64,000 bases of DNA from Xanthobacteraceae bacterium (lineage in GTDB: Bacteria; Pseudomonadota; Alphaproteobacteria; Rhizobiales; Xanthobacteraceae): the NCBI GenBank assembly GCA_019635635.1, contig JAHBZB010000001.1, positions 558,001 to 622,000 on the forward strand, written 5' to 3'. The position numbers and the translations under genes were made by a program. This document shows positions 39,812 to 50,165 of the stretch, piece after piece; position 1 is the first letter of the stretch; each line of letters opens with the position of its first letter. The notes beneath the pieces were generated by a model that was given only the letters and a program-made list of their open reading frames with translations, was not told the DNA's origin and searched no databases.

Positions 39812-41998
39812 ATGAGCCAGTACCCGATACCCCAGGACAAGCAGCAGGCGTTTGTCAGTTTCGCGCCGCAGGGCGCGGAGCGGGAGAAAGTCAGCGCCGA
39901 GCGTGTCCGGGAGCTGATATCGTCGGTCTGGGTTCAGTCGAGCGAGCGCGTTGTCGCCGGCGTGGCATTCAATAAATTCGATATTGTCGGGCAACTCGAT
40001 CTTTCGAACCTCGGCGACGCGAACCATCCGCTGCCGCGGCTTATTTTTCATAGCTGCCAATTCGATCAAATTCGCGCGCACTCTGCCACGATGCTCGGGA
40101 TGTATGTCGAAGCGAGCGAAGGCGCTTCCGTGCATCTGCTTCACTGCGACGTCCTCGTCGGAATCAATATCAACGAGACGAAACTGAGCGACGCCGTTCC
40201 GGTTTGTATTTCGGACTGCAAAGTCGGGGGGCAGGTCTTGTTGATGGGGGTCGCCACGGCACCCGAAGCCGACAAGACAATCCTGTTCGACCTCGAGAAC
40301 CTTTCGGCTGACTCGCTTTCGATCGATGGATGCAAGTCGGGCCAGACGCTCGACATTTCCAATGCGGACATAAGCAGCAGCCTGATCGTCCACGACTGCA
40401 CGTTTTCGTCGAACGACGCGTTGGTGGCATTGCGGCTAGGGAATTTGAAAGTCGGAGGCTATGTGCGCTTCAGCAATTGCACGATTGCGGGACAGGTCTT
40501 CGGCAACACGGTTTCGGCAGGCTCCCACTTTCAATTTGCAAACGTCAAAGGGCGCATCGAGAAAGGCAACTGGCTGCTTTGCGACAAGTTCGAGATCGGC
40601 GGTTCGGTGCAGTTCGATGCGGTCGACATCGTAGGGCAGCTCACGGTGCTTTCGGGCACCGTCGGCTTGAATATTCGCGTTTCCAATTCGATGTTTCGCG
40701 CGACGCAATCGGGATACGAGCTGTTCAGCTTCTATCGTCTCAAACTGGGCGGCGCGCTGCATCTGGATGCTGGCAGCACCTTCGACGGCGCTTCGCGGTT
40801 CAACGACTGCTCGTTCAAGAATATTTATGTAAACAAGTGCGAATTCACTAAGCAGAAAAGCTGGGCGCTCTCGATCTGGGGCTGCGAAGTAACCGGCGAC
40901 ACAAAAATCTCCGATGTGAAGACGGCGGGAGAGCTGATCTTCTCCGAGAGTAAACTTGCGGTCGTCGATTTTTCCAATCTGAAATTCGTGCCCGAAAAGC
41001 CCTCTCAATCAACCAAAAGAGGGCAGATCGTCTTCGAAACCATCGATCTTTCCTCGACCAAAATCGACAAGCTCAATCTCGATCTGCCGACCATCACGAC
41101 CGCGGGAGATACGATCGTGGTCGATCTGTCTGCAAGCGAAATAGGCGCGATCAAATATCGAAAAGACGATTATTACGTGAAGGGGGTCGACGGCGGCGAG
41201 CATTGGCTGCTGCGCTTCTTCTCCTCGATGGCGAACGTGTTCGCGCGTTTCAACGCGGAGCCGCGCAAGACGCGCTTCATCTGGGAGGGCTGCAAGTACA
41301 ACTACAAATCCGCCGATGACGCCGAGTGGGCGAGAAATGTCGAGGACATTGCCTGGTCGAGATCCTATCGGACCTATCAGCGGCGCGAGAATACGACGCA
41401 GCCTTACGCGTTTCTTGCCGAGTATCTGCGGAAAATCGGTCTCGAACATCTGAGCGACCGGGTCATTCTCGAAATGAAACGCGACGTTCGCCGCAGGCAC
41501 GAGACCGGCTTGGGGCGTTTCTGGTCGTGGCTGTTCGATATCTTCTTCGGCTACGGCTACAGTAAACTGCGGGCCGCCATCACGCTGATCCTTTGGGTGG
41601 TCGTGGGATCGTATTTCACCGCCATCGCGCTGGAGCGCGGCGCGCTTGTTCTGGATACGCAGGTGGTGTCGACCTACGTCGCAAGGCCCGGAGGGACACA
41701 GGAGCCGCGGCCCGTGCTGCCGCTGAACCCGCAGGAAAACAGTATCGCCGAACCGATACCGTGCGCCGGCAGCGTGGATCCTACCTTGTACGCGATCGAC
41801 CTGATGATCCCGTTGCACGACTTCGGCCAAGCCAAAGTCTGCACATTGAAATCGGCAAGCAACGTGCTCTCGGGAGCGCTACAGCTCGACGAAATCTCGA
41901 TGTGGTGGATCGGGAAATATCTTTACACGATGTTCGGGTGGCTCATCGTTTCGCTGGTACTGCTGACCTTCACCGGCACGCTGAAAGCCCGGACATAA
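39812..41998 (+). CDS. Large beta-helix protein with two C-terminal membrane segments
   Basis: 728 residues. Residues about 50-450 form irregular repeats of 20-30 residues that look like a right-handed beta-helix (pentapeptide-like), e.g. GGYVRFSNCTIAGQVF and GGALHLDAGSTFDGASRF. Cysteines recur at one register (Cys82, 112, 136, 174, 196, 223, 333, 358). A basic linker (about 480-580) leads to membrane segments at about 585-605 and 697-721, separated by a probably periplasmic loop. Bacterial relatives with this layout are sometimes labelled membrane-associated oxidoreductase, without evidence of catalysis; I assign no function. AGGA precedes the ATG. Base composition appears less GC-rich than its neighbours. 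It ends 40 bases from the 3' end of tRNA-Ala. Confidence 0.85.
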   Translation: MSQYPIPQDKQQAFVSFAPQGAEREKVSAERVRELISSVWVQSSERVVAGVAFNKFDIVGQLDLSNLGDANHPLPRLIFHSCQFDQIRAHSATMLGMYVEASEGASVHLLHCDVLVGININETKLSDAVPVCISDCKVGGQVLLMGVATAPEADKTILFDLENLSADSLSIDGCKSGQTLDISNADISSSLIVHDCTFSSNDALVALRLGNLKVGGYVRFSNCTIAGQVFGNTVSAGSHFQFANVKGRIEKGNWLLCDKFEIGGSVQFDAVDIVGQLTVLSGTVGLNIRVSNSMFRATQSGYELFSFYRLKLGGALHLDAGSTFDGASRFNDCSFKNIYVNKCEFTKQKSWALSIWGCEVTGDTKISDVKTAGELIFSESKLAVVDFSNLKFVPEKPSQSTKRGQIVFETIDLSSTKIDKLNLDLPTITTAGDTIVVDLSASEIGAIKYRKDDYYVKGVDGGEHWLLRFFSSMANVFARFNAEPRKTRFIWEGCKYNYKSADDAEWARNVEDIAWSRSYRTYQRRENTTQPYAFLAEYLRKIGLEHLSDRVILEMKRDVRRRHETGLGRFWSWLFDIFFGYGYSKLRAAITLILWVVVGSYFTAIALERGALVLDTQVVSTYVARPGGTQEPRPVLPLNPQENSIAEPIPCAGSVDPTLYAIDLMIPLHDFGQAKVCTLKSASNVLSGALQLDEISMWWIGKYLYTMFGWLIVSLVLLTFTGTLKART

Positions 41999-42037
41999 GC
42001 CCGGGCGCAGTCGTCTTGATTTTCGGCTTGGCGGGAC

Positions 42038-42113
42038 TGGTGGAGCCGAGGGGAGTTGAACCCCTGACCTCTGCAGTGCGATTGCAGCGCTCTCCCAACT
42101 GAGCTACGGCCCC
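42038..42113 (-). tRNA. tRNA-Ala (anticodon CGC)
   Basis: Minus-strand cloverleaf: acceptor GGGGCCG with CGGCTCC, anticodon stem CTGCA/TGCAG around ATCGCAC giving CGC (codon GCG), T-arm AGGGGTTCAACTCCCCT, discriminator A and encoded CCA. Its 3' end faces the beta-helix gene. Confidence 0.95.
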
Positions 42114-42246
42114 GGTCCGGCGAGGCGGCATCTAGGGCGGGCCTCCGAGGAGTGTCAAGAACCGCGTTAATCACACGGGGTTCCTGCGCCTTCCTTTCGG
42201 CGCCCGGCGCGGCTATCTAGGGGCCGGATTTCGAGGGACTGCCCGC

Positions 42247-42501
42247 ATGAACCCGTTTCTCCGGCTTCTGGACACCGTCATCACGCTCTACATCTGGGTG
42301 CTGATCGCGTCCGCCGTGCTTTCCTGGCTCGTCGCCTTCAACGTGGTGAACCCCTACAACAACGTGGTCCGCGCGATTTCGGGCGCGCTCTATCAGCTCA
42401 CCGAGCCCTTGCTCCGGCCGATCCGCAACGTGCTGCCGAATCTCGGCGGCCTCGATATTTCGCCGGTCATTTTGATCCTGATCCTGATGTTCATACGCTA
42501 G
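42247..42501 (+). CDS. YggT-family membrane protein
   Basis: 84 residues with two membrane segments (about 8-32 and 70-84) and the signature VLSWLVAFNVVNPYNNVV and TEPLLRPIRNVLPNLGGLDISPVI. YggT proteins are inner-membrane proteins linked to osmotic stress and cell-division gene clusters. It ends at a third hydrophobic stretch, slightly shorter than the usual 95-100 residues. It is first in the unit yggT-DUF167-folD. Confidence 0.93.
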   Translation: MNPFLRLLDTVITLYIWVLIASAVLSWLVAFNVVNPYNNVVRAISGALYQLTEPLLRPIRNVLPNLGGLDISPVILILILMFIR

Positions 42502-42527
42502 ACGGTGTTCTGGCTATTCACCCGCTA

Positions 42528-42866
42528 GTGACGGCGCGGTCTTCGGCCGCGCGTCCCTGGCGCGCGGTTGCGGGCGGCGTTCTCATCGACATCCGCGTGA
42601 CGCCGAAGGGTGGGCGCGATGCCATCGACGGCGTCGAATTGCTTTCGAATGGGCAAGCCGTTCTGAAACTGCGGGTGCGGGCGCTGCCCACCGACGGCGA
42701 AGCGAATGCGGCCGTGATCGCGCTGATCGCAAAACTCCTGAAATTTCCGAAGTCGAGTATCGCGCTTGAGCGCGGCGGGACTTCGCGTGTTAAAACGCTG
42801 CGGCTCGCCGGAGACGCAGCAGCGATTACTTCGGCGCTGGAAACAATGACGAAGGCGGAAACGTGA
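42528..42866 (+). CDS. DUF167 protein (YggU, UPF0235)
   Basis: 112 residues from a GTG start. The family core reads [18 protein letters not shown] then [26 protein letters not shown] and [19 protein letters not shown]167 is a small, widespread fold of unknown function, normally downstream of yggT, as here. Its stop overlaps the folD GTG by four bases (GTGA), so the two are translationally coupled. Confidence 0.93.
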   Translation: MTARSSAARPWRAVAGGVLIDIRVTPKGGRDAIDGVELLSNGQAVLKLRVRALPTDGEANAAVIALIAKLLKFPKSSIALERGGTSRVKTLRLAGDAAAITSALETMTKAET

Positions 42867-43741
42867 GCGCGAAAATTCTCGACGGCAAGGCAATCGCGGA
42901 TGAGTTGCGCGCGAAAGTGGCGCAGGAAGCGGCGAAGATCGCGGCAAAGCTCGGACGAAAGCCGGGGCTCGCCGCCGTGCTGGTCGGCGAAGATCCGGCG
43001 AGCCAGACCTATGTAAAGAGCAAGGCGAAAGCGACCAACGAAGCCGGGATGATTTCGTTCGAGCATCGGCTTCCGGAAAATACTTCGGAAAAGGATTTGC
43101 TCGCGCTGGTCGCGAAGCTGAACGCCGACGATGCGGTGGACGGAATTCTGGTGCAGCTTCCGTTGCCGAAGCAGATCGACACTGCGCGCGTGATCGAGGC
43201 GGTCGATCCCGCGAAAGACGTCGACGGCTTTCATCCGATGAACGCAGGGAAACTTGCGACCGGTTTGCCTTCGCTCGTGCCCGGTACGCCGATGGGCTGC
43301 ATTGTCATGGCGAAGAAGGCGCATGCTTCGCTTGCCGGATTGGAAGCGGTCGTGGTCGGGCGCTCGAATATCGTCGGCAAGCCGCTTGCACAGTTGCTGA
43401 TCGCGGAAAGTGCGACGGTAACGGTCGCGCATTCCAAGACGAAAGATTTGAAAGAAGTCTGCCGCCGCGCCGATCTCCTATGTGTCGCGATCGGCAAGCC
43501 GCAGTTCGTGAAGGGCGACTGGATCAAGCCGGGCGCAACCGTGATCGATGTAGGCATCAATCGCGTGGCGGGCGCGGACGGAAAAAACAAGCTCGTCGGT
43601 GATGTCGCGTTCGACGAAGCTTTGAGCGTTGCCGGATGGATCACGCCCGTGCCCGGAGGCGTCGGTCGGATGACGGTCGCGTGCCTGCTCGTGAATACGC
43701 TGCGCGCAGCGGCGGCGCGGGCGGGGTTAGAAGCGCCGTAA
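42863..43741 (+). CDS. folD: Methylenetetrahydrofolate dehydrogenase/cyclohydrolase
   Basis: 292 residues from a GTG start. Motifs: [19 protein letters not shown] with catalytic lysine, [14 protein letters not shown]-like loop region [28 protein letters not shown] for NADP binding, and [18 protein letters not shown]. It interconverts 5,10-methylene-, methenyl- and 10-formyl-THF, feeding purine synthesis including PurH. Coupled to the DUF167 gene. Confidence 0.97.
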   Translation: MSAKILDGKAIADELRAKVAQEAAKIAAKLGRKPGLAAVLVGEDPASQTYVKSKAKATNEAGMISFEHRLPENTSEKDLLALVAKLNADDAVDGILVQLPLPKQIDTARVIEAVDPAKDVDGFHPMNAGKLATGLPSLVPGTPMGCIVMAKKAHASLAGLEAVVVGRSNIVGKPLAQLLIAESATVTVAHSKTKDLKEVCRRADLLCVAIGKPQFVKGDWIKPGATVIDVGINRVAGADGKNKLVGDVAFDEALSVAGWITPVPGGVGRMTVACLLVNTLRAAAARAGLEAP

Positions 43742-43749
43742 TTGTGATC

Positions 43750-43853
43750 GTCGTCCCGGAATTTCGCGCAGCGAAGTATCCGGGACCGTTATCTGATTTG
43801 TTTTGAGAACGATCCCGGCTCGCGCTCGCTTTGCGAGCTTGGCCGGGATGACG
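43750..43853. repeat. Two-hairpin intergenic palindromic repeat
   Basis: Two hairpins: GTCCCGGA/TCCGGGAC (43753-43760 with 43779-43786) and GATCCCGGC/GCCGGGAT (43811-43819 with 43842-43849); the outer CGTC...GACG ends also pair. The second unit, with CTCGCTTTGCGAG inside, resembles a common Bradyrhizobium-type repeat (from memory). It fills the gap between convergent folD and GNAT genes and may act as a terminator for both. Confidence 0.75.
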
Positions 43854-43861
43854 GCTGGAAG

Positions 43862-44371
43862 TTAGCGCGCCCAGCCGAAGGCGACTTTATCCAGCACCTT
43901 GGAGCCGAAGCGTTCGGTAGAACGTGCGATCGGCTTGCCGCCGAGGGAACGATAGAAATTCATTGCCGGCTCGTTGTCGGAAAGCGCCCACACGACGAGG
44001 CTGGTCTGGCCCGACTGGATGAGGTCGCGCTTGGCGGTGGTGAAGAGGCGGCTGCCGAAACCGAGGCCCTGATATTCGGGCTTCAGGTAAAGCTCATAGA
44101 CCTCGCCGGTATAGGGCAGGCTCTTTGCGCGGTTGCGGCCGTAATTCGCGTAGCCCGCGACCTCGTCGCCGAAATTCAGGAGAATCACGCGGGAGCCGCG
44201 CCGAATCGCCGCATCCCACCAGGTCGGCCCGCGGCGCTGGACGAGCTTTTCCAGTTCCGGACCCGGAATGATCCCGCGATAGGCGGCGCTCCAGGCTTCG
44301 TCATGCGTTTCCGCCAGCGCTACCGCATCTTCGGAGCGCGCGCGGCGGAGTTCGATCAGGACCGTGCTCAT
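43862..44371 (-). CDS. GNAT-family N-acetyltransferase
   Basis: 169 residues. GNAT fold: IELRRARSEDAVALAETHDEAW at the start, then ELYLKPEYQGLGFGSRLF, the acetyl-CoA pyrophosphate loop (Q-x-x-G-x-G/A), and ALSDNEPAMNFYRSLGG. The substrate is unknown; similar proteins are often annotated RimI-like, but ribosomal-protein specificity cannot be claimed. ATG at 44371 fits the fold start. Confidence 0.92.
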   Translation of the reverse strand: MSTVLIELRRARSEDAVALAETHDEAWSAAYRGIIPGPELEKLVQRRGPTWWDAAIRRGSRVILLNFGDEVAGYANYGRNRAKSLPYTGEVYELYLKPEYQGLGFGSRLFTTAKRDLIQSGQTSLVVWALSDNEPAMNFYRSLGGKPIARSTERFGSKVLDKVAFGWAR

Positions 44372-44490
44372 GGGTCCAATCGAAACAGGGTGAGGCCCCC
44401 GTTTCAAGCGTTTCGTTAATGAGCGGTTAACTTATCCGGTAAAGCGCGGCGGATCGGCCACACTTTTCCCGGCGCCTGTCCCAAAATGAA

Positions 44491-46320
44491 TCAGGCGGCG
44501 TTCTCGGCCTCGCGCTTGCGCTCCTCACGCTTGCGGTCGTTCGGGTCGAGCATGACCTTGCGGAGCCGGATCGATTTCGGCGTGATCTCGACCAGCTCGT
44601 CCTCGCCGATATAGGCGAGCGCTTTTTCCAGAGTCATTCTGATGGGCGGCGTGAGACGCACTGCTTCGTCCTTCGACTGCGTGCGGATGTTGGTGAGCTT
44701 TTTGCCCTTCAACACATTCACTTCAAGATCGTTGTCGCGCGTGTGTTCGCCGACGATCATGCCGCGATAGACCTTCCAGCCCGGCTCGATCATCATCGGT
44801 CCGCGGTCTTCGAGATTCCACAGCGCATAAGCGACCGCTTCCCCCTGATCGTTGGAAATCAAGACGCCGTTTCTGCGGCCGGGAATGTCGCCCTTGTAGG
44901 GCGCGTAGGAATGGAAGATGCGGTTCAGGACCGCGGTGCCGCGCGTGTCGGTGAGCAACTCGTTCTGGTAGCCGAGCAGGCCGCGCGTCGGCACGTGGAA
45001 GACGAGGCGCAGACGATTGCCGCCCGACGGACGCATGTCCATCATCTCGCCGCGGCGCTCGGAGAGTTTCTGCACGACGATGCCGGAATGCTCCTCGTCG
45101 ACGTCGATCACGACTTCCTCGATCGGCTCCATCATCTCGCCGGTTGCTTCGTCGCGGGACAGCACGACCTTGGGGCGCGCTACGGAAAGTTCGAAGCCTT
45201 CGCGGCGCATGGTTTCGATGAGAATGCCGAGCTGCAATTCGCCGCGGCCCGCGACTTCGTAAGAATCCTTGCCGGTGCTTTCCGCGATTTTCAGCGCGAT
45301 GTTGCCTTCGGCTTCGCGGAACAGGCGGTCGCGGATCATGCGGCTCGTGACCTTGTCGCCCTCGGTGCCGGCGAGCGGAGAGTCGTTCACGCGGAAGGTC
45401 ATCGCGAGCGTCGGCGGATCAATCGGCTGCGCCGGGATCGGCGTCGTGATGTCCGGGTGGCAGATGGTGTCGGCGACGTTGGCTTCGGTGAGGCCCGCGA
45501 TCGCGACGATGTCGCCCGCGCTCGCCTCATCGACCGGCTGACGCTCGAGGCCGCGGAAGGCTAGCACCTTGGTGATGCGGCCGTTCTCCAGCACCTTGCC
45601 GTCGCGCGAGAGCACTTTCACGCTCTGGTTCGGTTTCACCGAGCCGGACGTGATGCGGCCGGTGAGGATGCGTCCGAGATAGGGGTTCGCTTCGAGAATC
45701 GTCGCGAGCATCCGGAATTCGCCGGGCTCGACGGTCGGCGCGGGAACGTGCTTCACCACGAGATCGAACAAGGGCTTCATCGAATCTTTCGGACCGTCGA
45801 GCGAAGGCGCCATCCAGCCTTCCTTCGCCGAGCCGTAGAGAATCGGGAAGTCGAGTTGCTCCTCGGTCGCGTCGAGGGCTGCGAACAGATCAAAAACTTC
45901 GCCCGCGACTACGTTGGCGCGGGCGTCCGGGCGATCGACCTTGTTGATGGCGACGATGGGCTTCAGCCCCATCTTGAGTGCTTTGGACACCACGAACTTG
46001 GTCTGCGGCAGCGGACCTTCGGCGGCATCGACCAGCACGATCACGCCATCGACCATATTGAGAATGCGCTCGACCTCGCCGCCAAAATCGGCGTGGCCCG
46101 GCGTATCGACGACGTTGATGCGGATGTCGTTCCAGAGGATCGAGGTGGCTTTGGCGAGAATCGTGATGCCGCGCTCGCGCTCGAGATCGTTCGAGTCCAT
46201 CGCGCGCTCGGTGACTTTCTCGTTGGCGCGGAACGTGCCCGCCTGTTGCAACAGGCGATCGACCAGAGTCGTTTTGCCATGGTCGACGTGCGCGATGATC
46301 GCGATGTTACGAAGCTGCAT
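44491..46320 (-). CDS. typA: Ribosome-associated GTPase TypA (BipA)
   Basis: 609 residues. G motifs: P-loop AHVDHGKTT (10-18), DTPGHADFGGEV, NKVDRPDAR; then EF-Tu-like and EF-G-like domains and the TypA-specific C-terminus (TLEKALAYIGEDELVEITPKSIRLRK). It binds 70S ribosomes and supports 50S assembly, especially under cold or stress conditions. ATG at 46320 (MQLRNIAIIAH) is the family start; an in-frame upstream extension is spurious. Confidence 0.97.
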   Translation of the reverse strand: MQLRNIAIIAHVDHGKTTLVDRLLQQAGTFRANEKVTERAMDSNDLERERGITILAKATSILWNDIRINVVDTPGHADFGGEVERILNMVDGVIVLVDAAEGPLPQTKFVVSKALKMGLKPIVAINKVDRPDARANVVAGEVFDLFAALDATEEQLDFPILYGSAKEGWMAPSLDGPKDSMKPLFDLVVKHVPAPTVEPGEFRMLATILEANPYLGRILTGRITSGSVKPNQSVKVLSRDGKVLENGRITKVLAFRGLERQPVDEASAGDIVAIAGLTEANVADTICHPDITTPIPAQPIDPPTLAMTFRVNDSPLAGTEGDKVTSRMIRDRLFREAEGNIALKIAESTGKDSYEVAGRGELQLGILIETMRREGFELSVARPKVVLSRDEATGEMMEPIEEVVIDVDEEHSGIVVQKLSERRGEMMDMRPSGGNRLRLVFHVPTRGLLGYQNELLTDTRGTAVLNRIFHSYAPYKGDIPGRRNGVLISNDQGEAVAYALWNLEDRGPMMIEPGWKVYRGMIVGEHTRDNDLEVNVLKGKKLTNIRTQSKDEAVRLTPPIRMTLEKALAYIGEDELVEITPKSIRLRKVMLDPNDRKREERKREAENAA

Positions 46321-46426
46321 AATTTCGGGTCCGGAAATGCTTCGCGGGCCCAAATGGCCCGCGGATTCGCGGCTCGTATATAGGGGCGGGCCGCCGCTTG
46401 GCAACCGCCCGGGCGGCCTGGCGGCG

Positions 46427-47542
46427 TTAACCCAGACGCCGCCGCCAGGGCCCTTCATAATCCTTGGGCCGGGCGGCGCGGACCATCATCATCTCGCCGA
46501 GGTTTTCGGCCGTTAAGAGCCCGACCAGCCGGTCGGAACTGTCGGTCGCGCCGATCGCGGGCGCGCGGCTCTCCTGCAAAAGCTTGATTGCGCTTTCAAG
46601 CGTGGTGCGGGCGGAGACGGTGGGAACCTCGCCGGTGGTCGCTTCCAGCACGGGGCATTGCGGGCCTTTTTCTTTCAGCGCCTTGATCATGGCGTCGCGG
46701 GTAAGCACGCCGCGCAGCTTTCCCGCGCCATCGACGATCGGAAACTCTTTCTGCGTCGTCTGAATCAGCGCGTTGGCCGCTTCGTCCACGGTCGATTGCG
46801 TGTGGAGTGAACGGAACTGCGTGATCATCGCGTCGGAAACGAGCGCGCCGCGCGAGACGTCGCGAAGCTGCGCGTGTCCGGCTTCGGCAGAGGCGGCCAG
46901 AAACACGAAGACCGCGATCACGACCAGCATCGGATTGCCGAAAATGCCGAGGATGCCGAAGAACACCGCGAAGGCCTGTCCGACCATTGCCGCGAGTTCG
47001 GTCGCGCGGCCGAAGGAAAAGCGCGTCGCGAGGAGTGCCCGCAGCACGCGGCCGCCGTCCATCGGAAACGCGGGAATGAGATTGAACAGCACGAGAAAGA
47101 TATTCGCGCCGGCAAGCTTCACGACCATCGAGGTTGCGGGGTCCTCGATTTTGGTCAGCGTCTGCACGTCCATGTTCGTCGTGCCGAGGTAAGCGATCAG
47201 CGCACCCGCGATCGCGACATTCACGAGGGGGCCTGCGATCGCGACGATGAATTCCTGATACGGCTTTTCCGGAATGCGCTCGAGCGAGGCGATGCCGCCG
47301 AACGGCCAGAGCGTGATGTCCGGCGTCTTCACGCCGAAATAGCGTGCGGCGAAGACGTGACCGAACTCATGCAGCAGCACGCAGAGAAGCAGGAGCGAGA
47401 TGAAGATCACGCCTTCCCATGCGGCGTCGGTGCCGCCCTGCCGGTAATAGGCGTACCAGATCCAGACGAGGAACAGGAGCAGCGTGACGTGGATGCGGAC
47501 GGCGGTGCCGGCAACGCGGGCGACGGTCAGCGACCAGAGCAT
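46427..47542 (-). CDS. Site-2-type (M50) metalloprotease with CBS domains
   Basis: 371 residues. Membrane segments surround the zinc motif HEFGH at 58-62 and the third-ligand motif PMDGGR in NLIPAFPMDGGRVLRALL, the M50 (S2P) active site within the inner membrane. From about residue 235 two CBS domains follow (SLHTQSTVDEAANALIQ and TEVPTVSARTTLESAIKLL-type), likely sensing adenine nucleotides. Targets are unknown; S2P proteases cleave transmembrane regulators such as anti-sigma factors. Confidence 0.93.
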   Translation of the reverse strand: MLWSLTVARVAGTAVRIHVTLLLFLVWIWYAYYRQGGTDAAWEGVIFISLLLLCVLLHEFGHVFAARYFGVKTPDITLWPFGGIASLERIPEKPYQEFIVAIAGPLVNVAIAGALIAYLGTTNMDVQTLTKIEDPATSMVVKLAGANIFLVLFNLIPAFPMDGGRVLRALLATRFSFGRATELAAMVGQAFAVFFGILGIFGNPMLVVIAVFVFLAASAEAGHAQLRDVSRGALVSDAMITQFRSLHTQSTVDEAANALIQTTQKEFPIVDGAGKLRGVLTRDAMIKALKEKGPQCPVLEATTGEVPTVSARTTLESAIKLLQESRAPAIGATDSSDRLVGLLTAENLGEMMMVRAARPKDYEGPWRRRLG

Positions 47543-47599
47543 GGCGGATTTCCTCGCGAGGATCTCCGCCTAAGATAGGCCGTCCGGGGCTTCGCGCAA

Positions 47600-47811
47600 T
47601 CAGCCCGCGATCTTGCGGCCGAGCTTGTAGATGCCGAAGCCGATCGCGAAGCCGAGCGCAATCATCAGAAGCAGGATCGAGCGGCCTTCCCAGCCGCCGG
47701 TTTCCTTCGCGTCCCAATAGGCGCCGGTCAAAACGATGCCGGGGATGGAAAGCGCGAGGCCCAGCAACACGCCGAAGATCGCGACCAGAAATCCGACGAT
47801 CCGGCGCGGGG

Positions 47812-47815
<4 letters not shown>
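47600..47815 (-). CDS. Small two-helix membrane protein
   Basis: 71 residues: two hydrophobic segments (about 6-32 and 47-65) with a charged, glycine-rich loop, ending KLGRKIAG. No family recognised. Its ATG overlaps the argG stop by four bases, so it is translated with argG; it may be an accessory of no relation to arginine synthesis. Confidence 0.7.
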
Positions 47816-49041
<1,226 letters not shown>

Positions 49042-49134
49042 TAACCGCGCCCCGTTTGGAATTTCGGGGAGTTATAGGCGGCTTATTGCCGTTCGCAAGC
49101 CGCGCTATTCTTCGCGGGAATCAGGCGCTTCGCG

Positions 49135-49728
49135 ATGGCCAAAATCGACTTCTTCTACGAATTTGCCTCGACCTATTCTTATCCGTCGGCGATGCGGATC
49201 GACGACCTCGCGCTCGACTATGACGTCGAGGTGAACTGGCGGCCGTTTCTGCTCGGGCCGATCTTCAAGGCGCAGGGCTGGGTTACTTCGCCCTTCAACC
49301 TCTATCCCGACAAAGGCCGCTACATGCGCCGCGATCTGGAACGGGTCTGCGAGGCGCTTGGGCTGCCGCCCTTCAAAATGCCGAAGACCTTTCCGGCACA
49401 TTCGCTGCTGCCGGCGCGGGTCGCGCTCTGCTTCTCCGGCGAAATGCGCGCCGCGTTCTCGCGCGCAGTCTATGACGCTGAGTTCGCGCATGGTGCAGAT
49501 GTTTCCGACACCAAGGTCATCGAGAAAATCCTGAAAAGTCTCGGCGAGGAGCCCGCGAAAATTTTCGAGAAGGTGAATACACAGGCGATCAAGGACGCGC
49601 TGCGTACAGAGACCGAGGCCGCGCAAAAGTGCAAAATTTTCGGCGCGCCTGCATTCGTTACCGAAGACGGCGAATTGTTCTGGGGCAACGACCGGCTGGA
49701 GGCGGCGCTGGAGTGGGCCGCGCGTTAG
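49135..49728 (+). CDS. 2-hydroxychromene-2-carboxylate isomerase family protein
   Basis: 197 residues with the DsbA/kappa-GST-like thioredoxin fold: IDFFYEFASTYSYPSAMR at the start (active-site serine in place of cysteine), then WRPFLLGPIFKAQGW and IFGAPAFVTEDGELFWGNDRL. The prototype isomerises 2-hydroxychromene-2-carboxylate in naphthalene breakdown using glutathione; without other aromatic-degradation genes nearby that substrate is unlikely here. Its stop overlaps the convergent membrane-protein stop (TTAG). Confidence 0.9.
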   Translation: MAKIDFFYEFASTYSYPSAMRIDDLALDYDVEVNWRPFLLGPIFKAQGWVTSPFNLYPDKGRYMRRDLERVCEALGLPPFKMPKTFPAHSLLPARVALCFSGEMRAAFSRAVYDAEFAHGADVSDTKVIEKILKSLGEEPAKIFEKVNTQAIKDALRTETEAAQKCKIFGAPAFVTEDGELFWGNDRLEAALEWAAR

Positions 49729-50165
49729 CGCTCGCGCCACATGCCGGAGAATTTCCCGGCGAAGCGCCAGTAGGCGAGCGCGCCGAGCGCGCCCGCGAAG
49801 AGCACGATTCCACCTTCGACCGCTCCTTGCGCGGGAGTCCCGCTCAGATCGAGCGAATGGGAAATGCTGCGAAGCCAGCCGGTGAAGAGAAGCCCGATTG
49901 CCGCGCCCGCCAAGATATAAAAAGCGGCAGAGCGCAGCTTGAAAATTTCAGCGACGAGAATTGCGATCAAGGCAGGAAGCGCGAGCGCCTCCGTAAAAAA
50001 CAGCCAGTCGACGCTCGCGATCGTTAGAAACTCCCGGAACGATGTGTAGGGCACTTCCGGCTGCCACGGCAGCAACCGGGAAAGAAAATGCACGGCGAAC
50101 GGCGCGATCACGGTTGCCGCGAAAAATCCGAAGGCGATTCGCGTAAGCTGTAAGATCGCTTTCAT
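49725..50165 (-). CDS. Four-helix membrane protein, paralogue of the next gene
   Basis: 146 residues with four membrane segments (about 7-30, 50-75, 80-100 and 115-135). The core ALIAILVAEIFKLRSAAFYI and GALAYWRFAGKFSGMW is clearly similar to the adjacent upstream protein, so the two are tandem paralogues. No known family recognised. The ATG overlaps the neighbour's stop by four bases. Confidence 0.8.
   Translation of the reverse strand: MKAILQLTRIAFGFFAATVIAPFAVHFLSRLLPWQPEVPYTSFREFLTIASVDWLFFTEALALPALIAILVAEIFKLRSAAFYILAGAAIGLLFTGWLRSISHSLDLSGTPAQGAVEGGIVLFAGALGALAYWRFAGKFSGMWRER

Noticed and set aside
41923-42174. Minus-strand frame over tRNA-Ala
   Set aside because: Shadow of the tRNA (SSVGRALQSHCRGQGFNSPRLHQ pattern).
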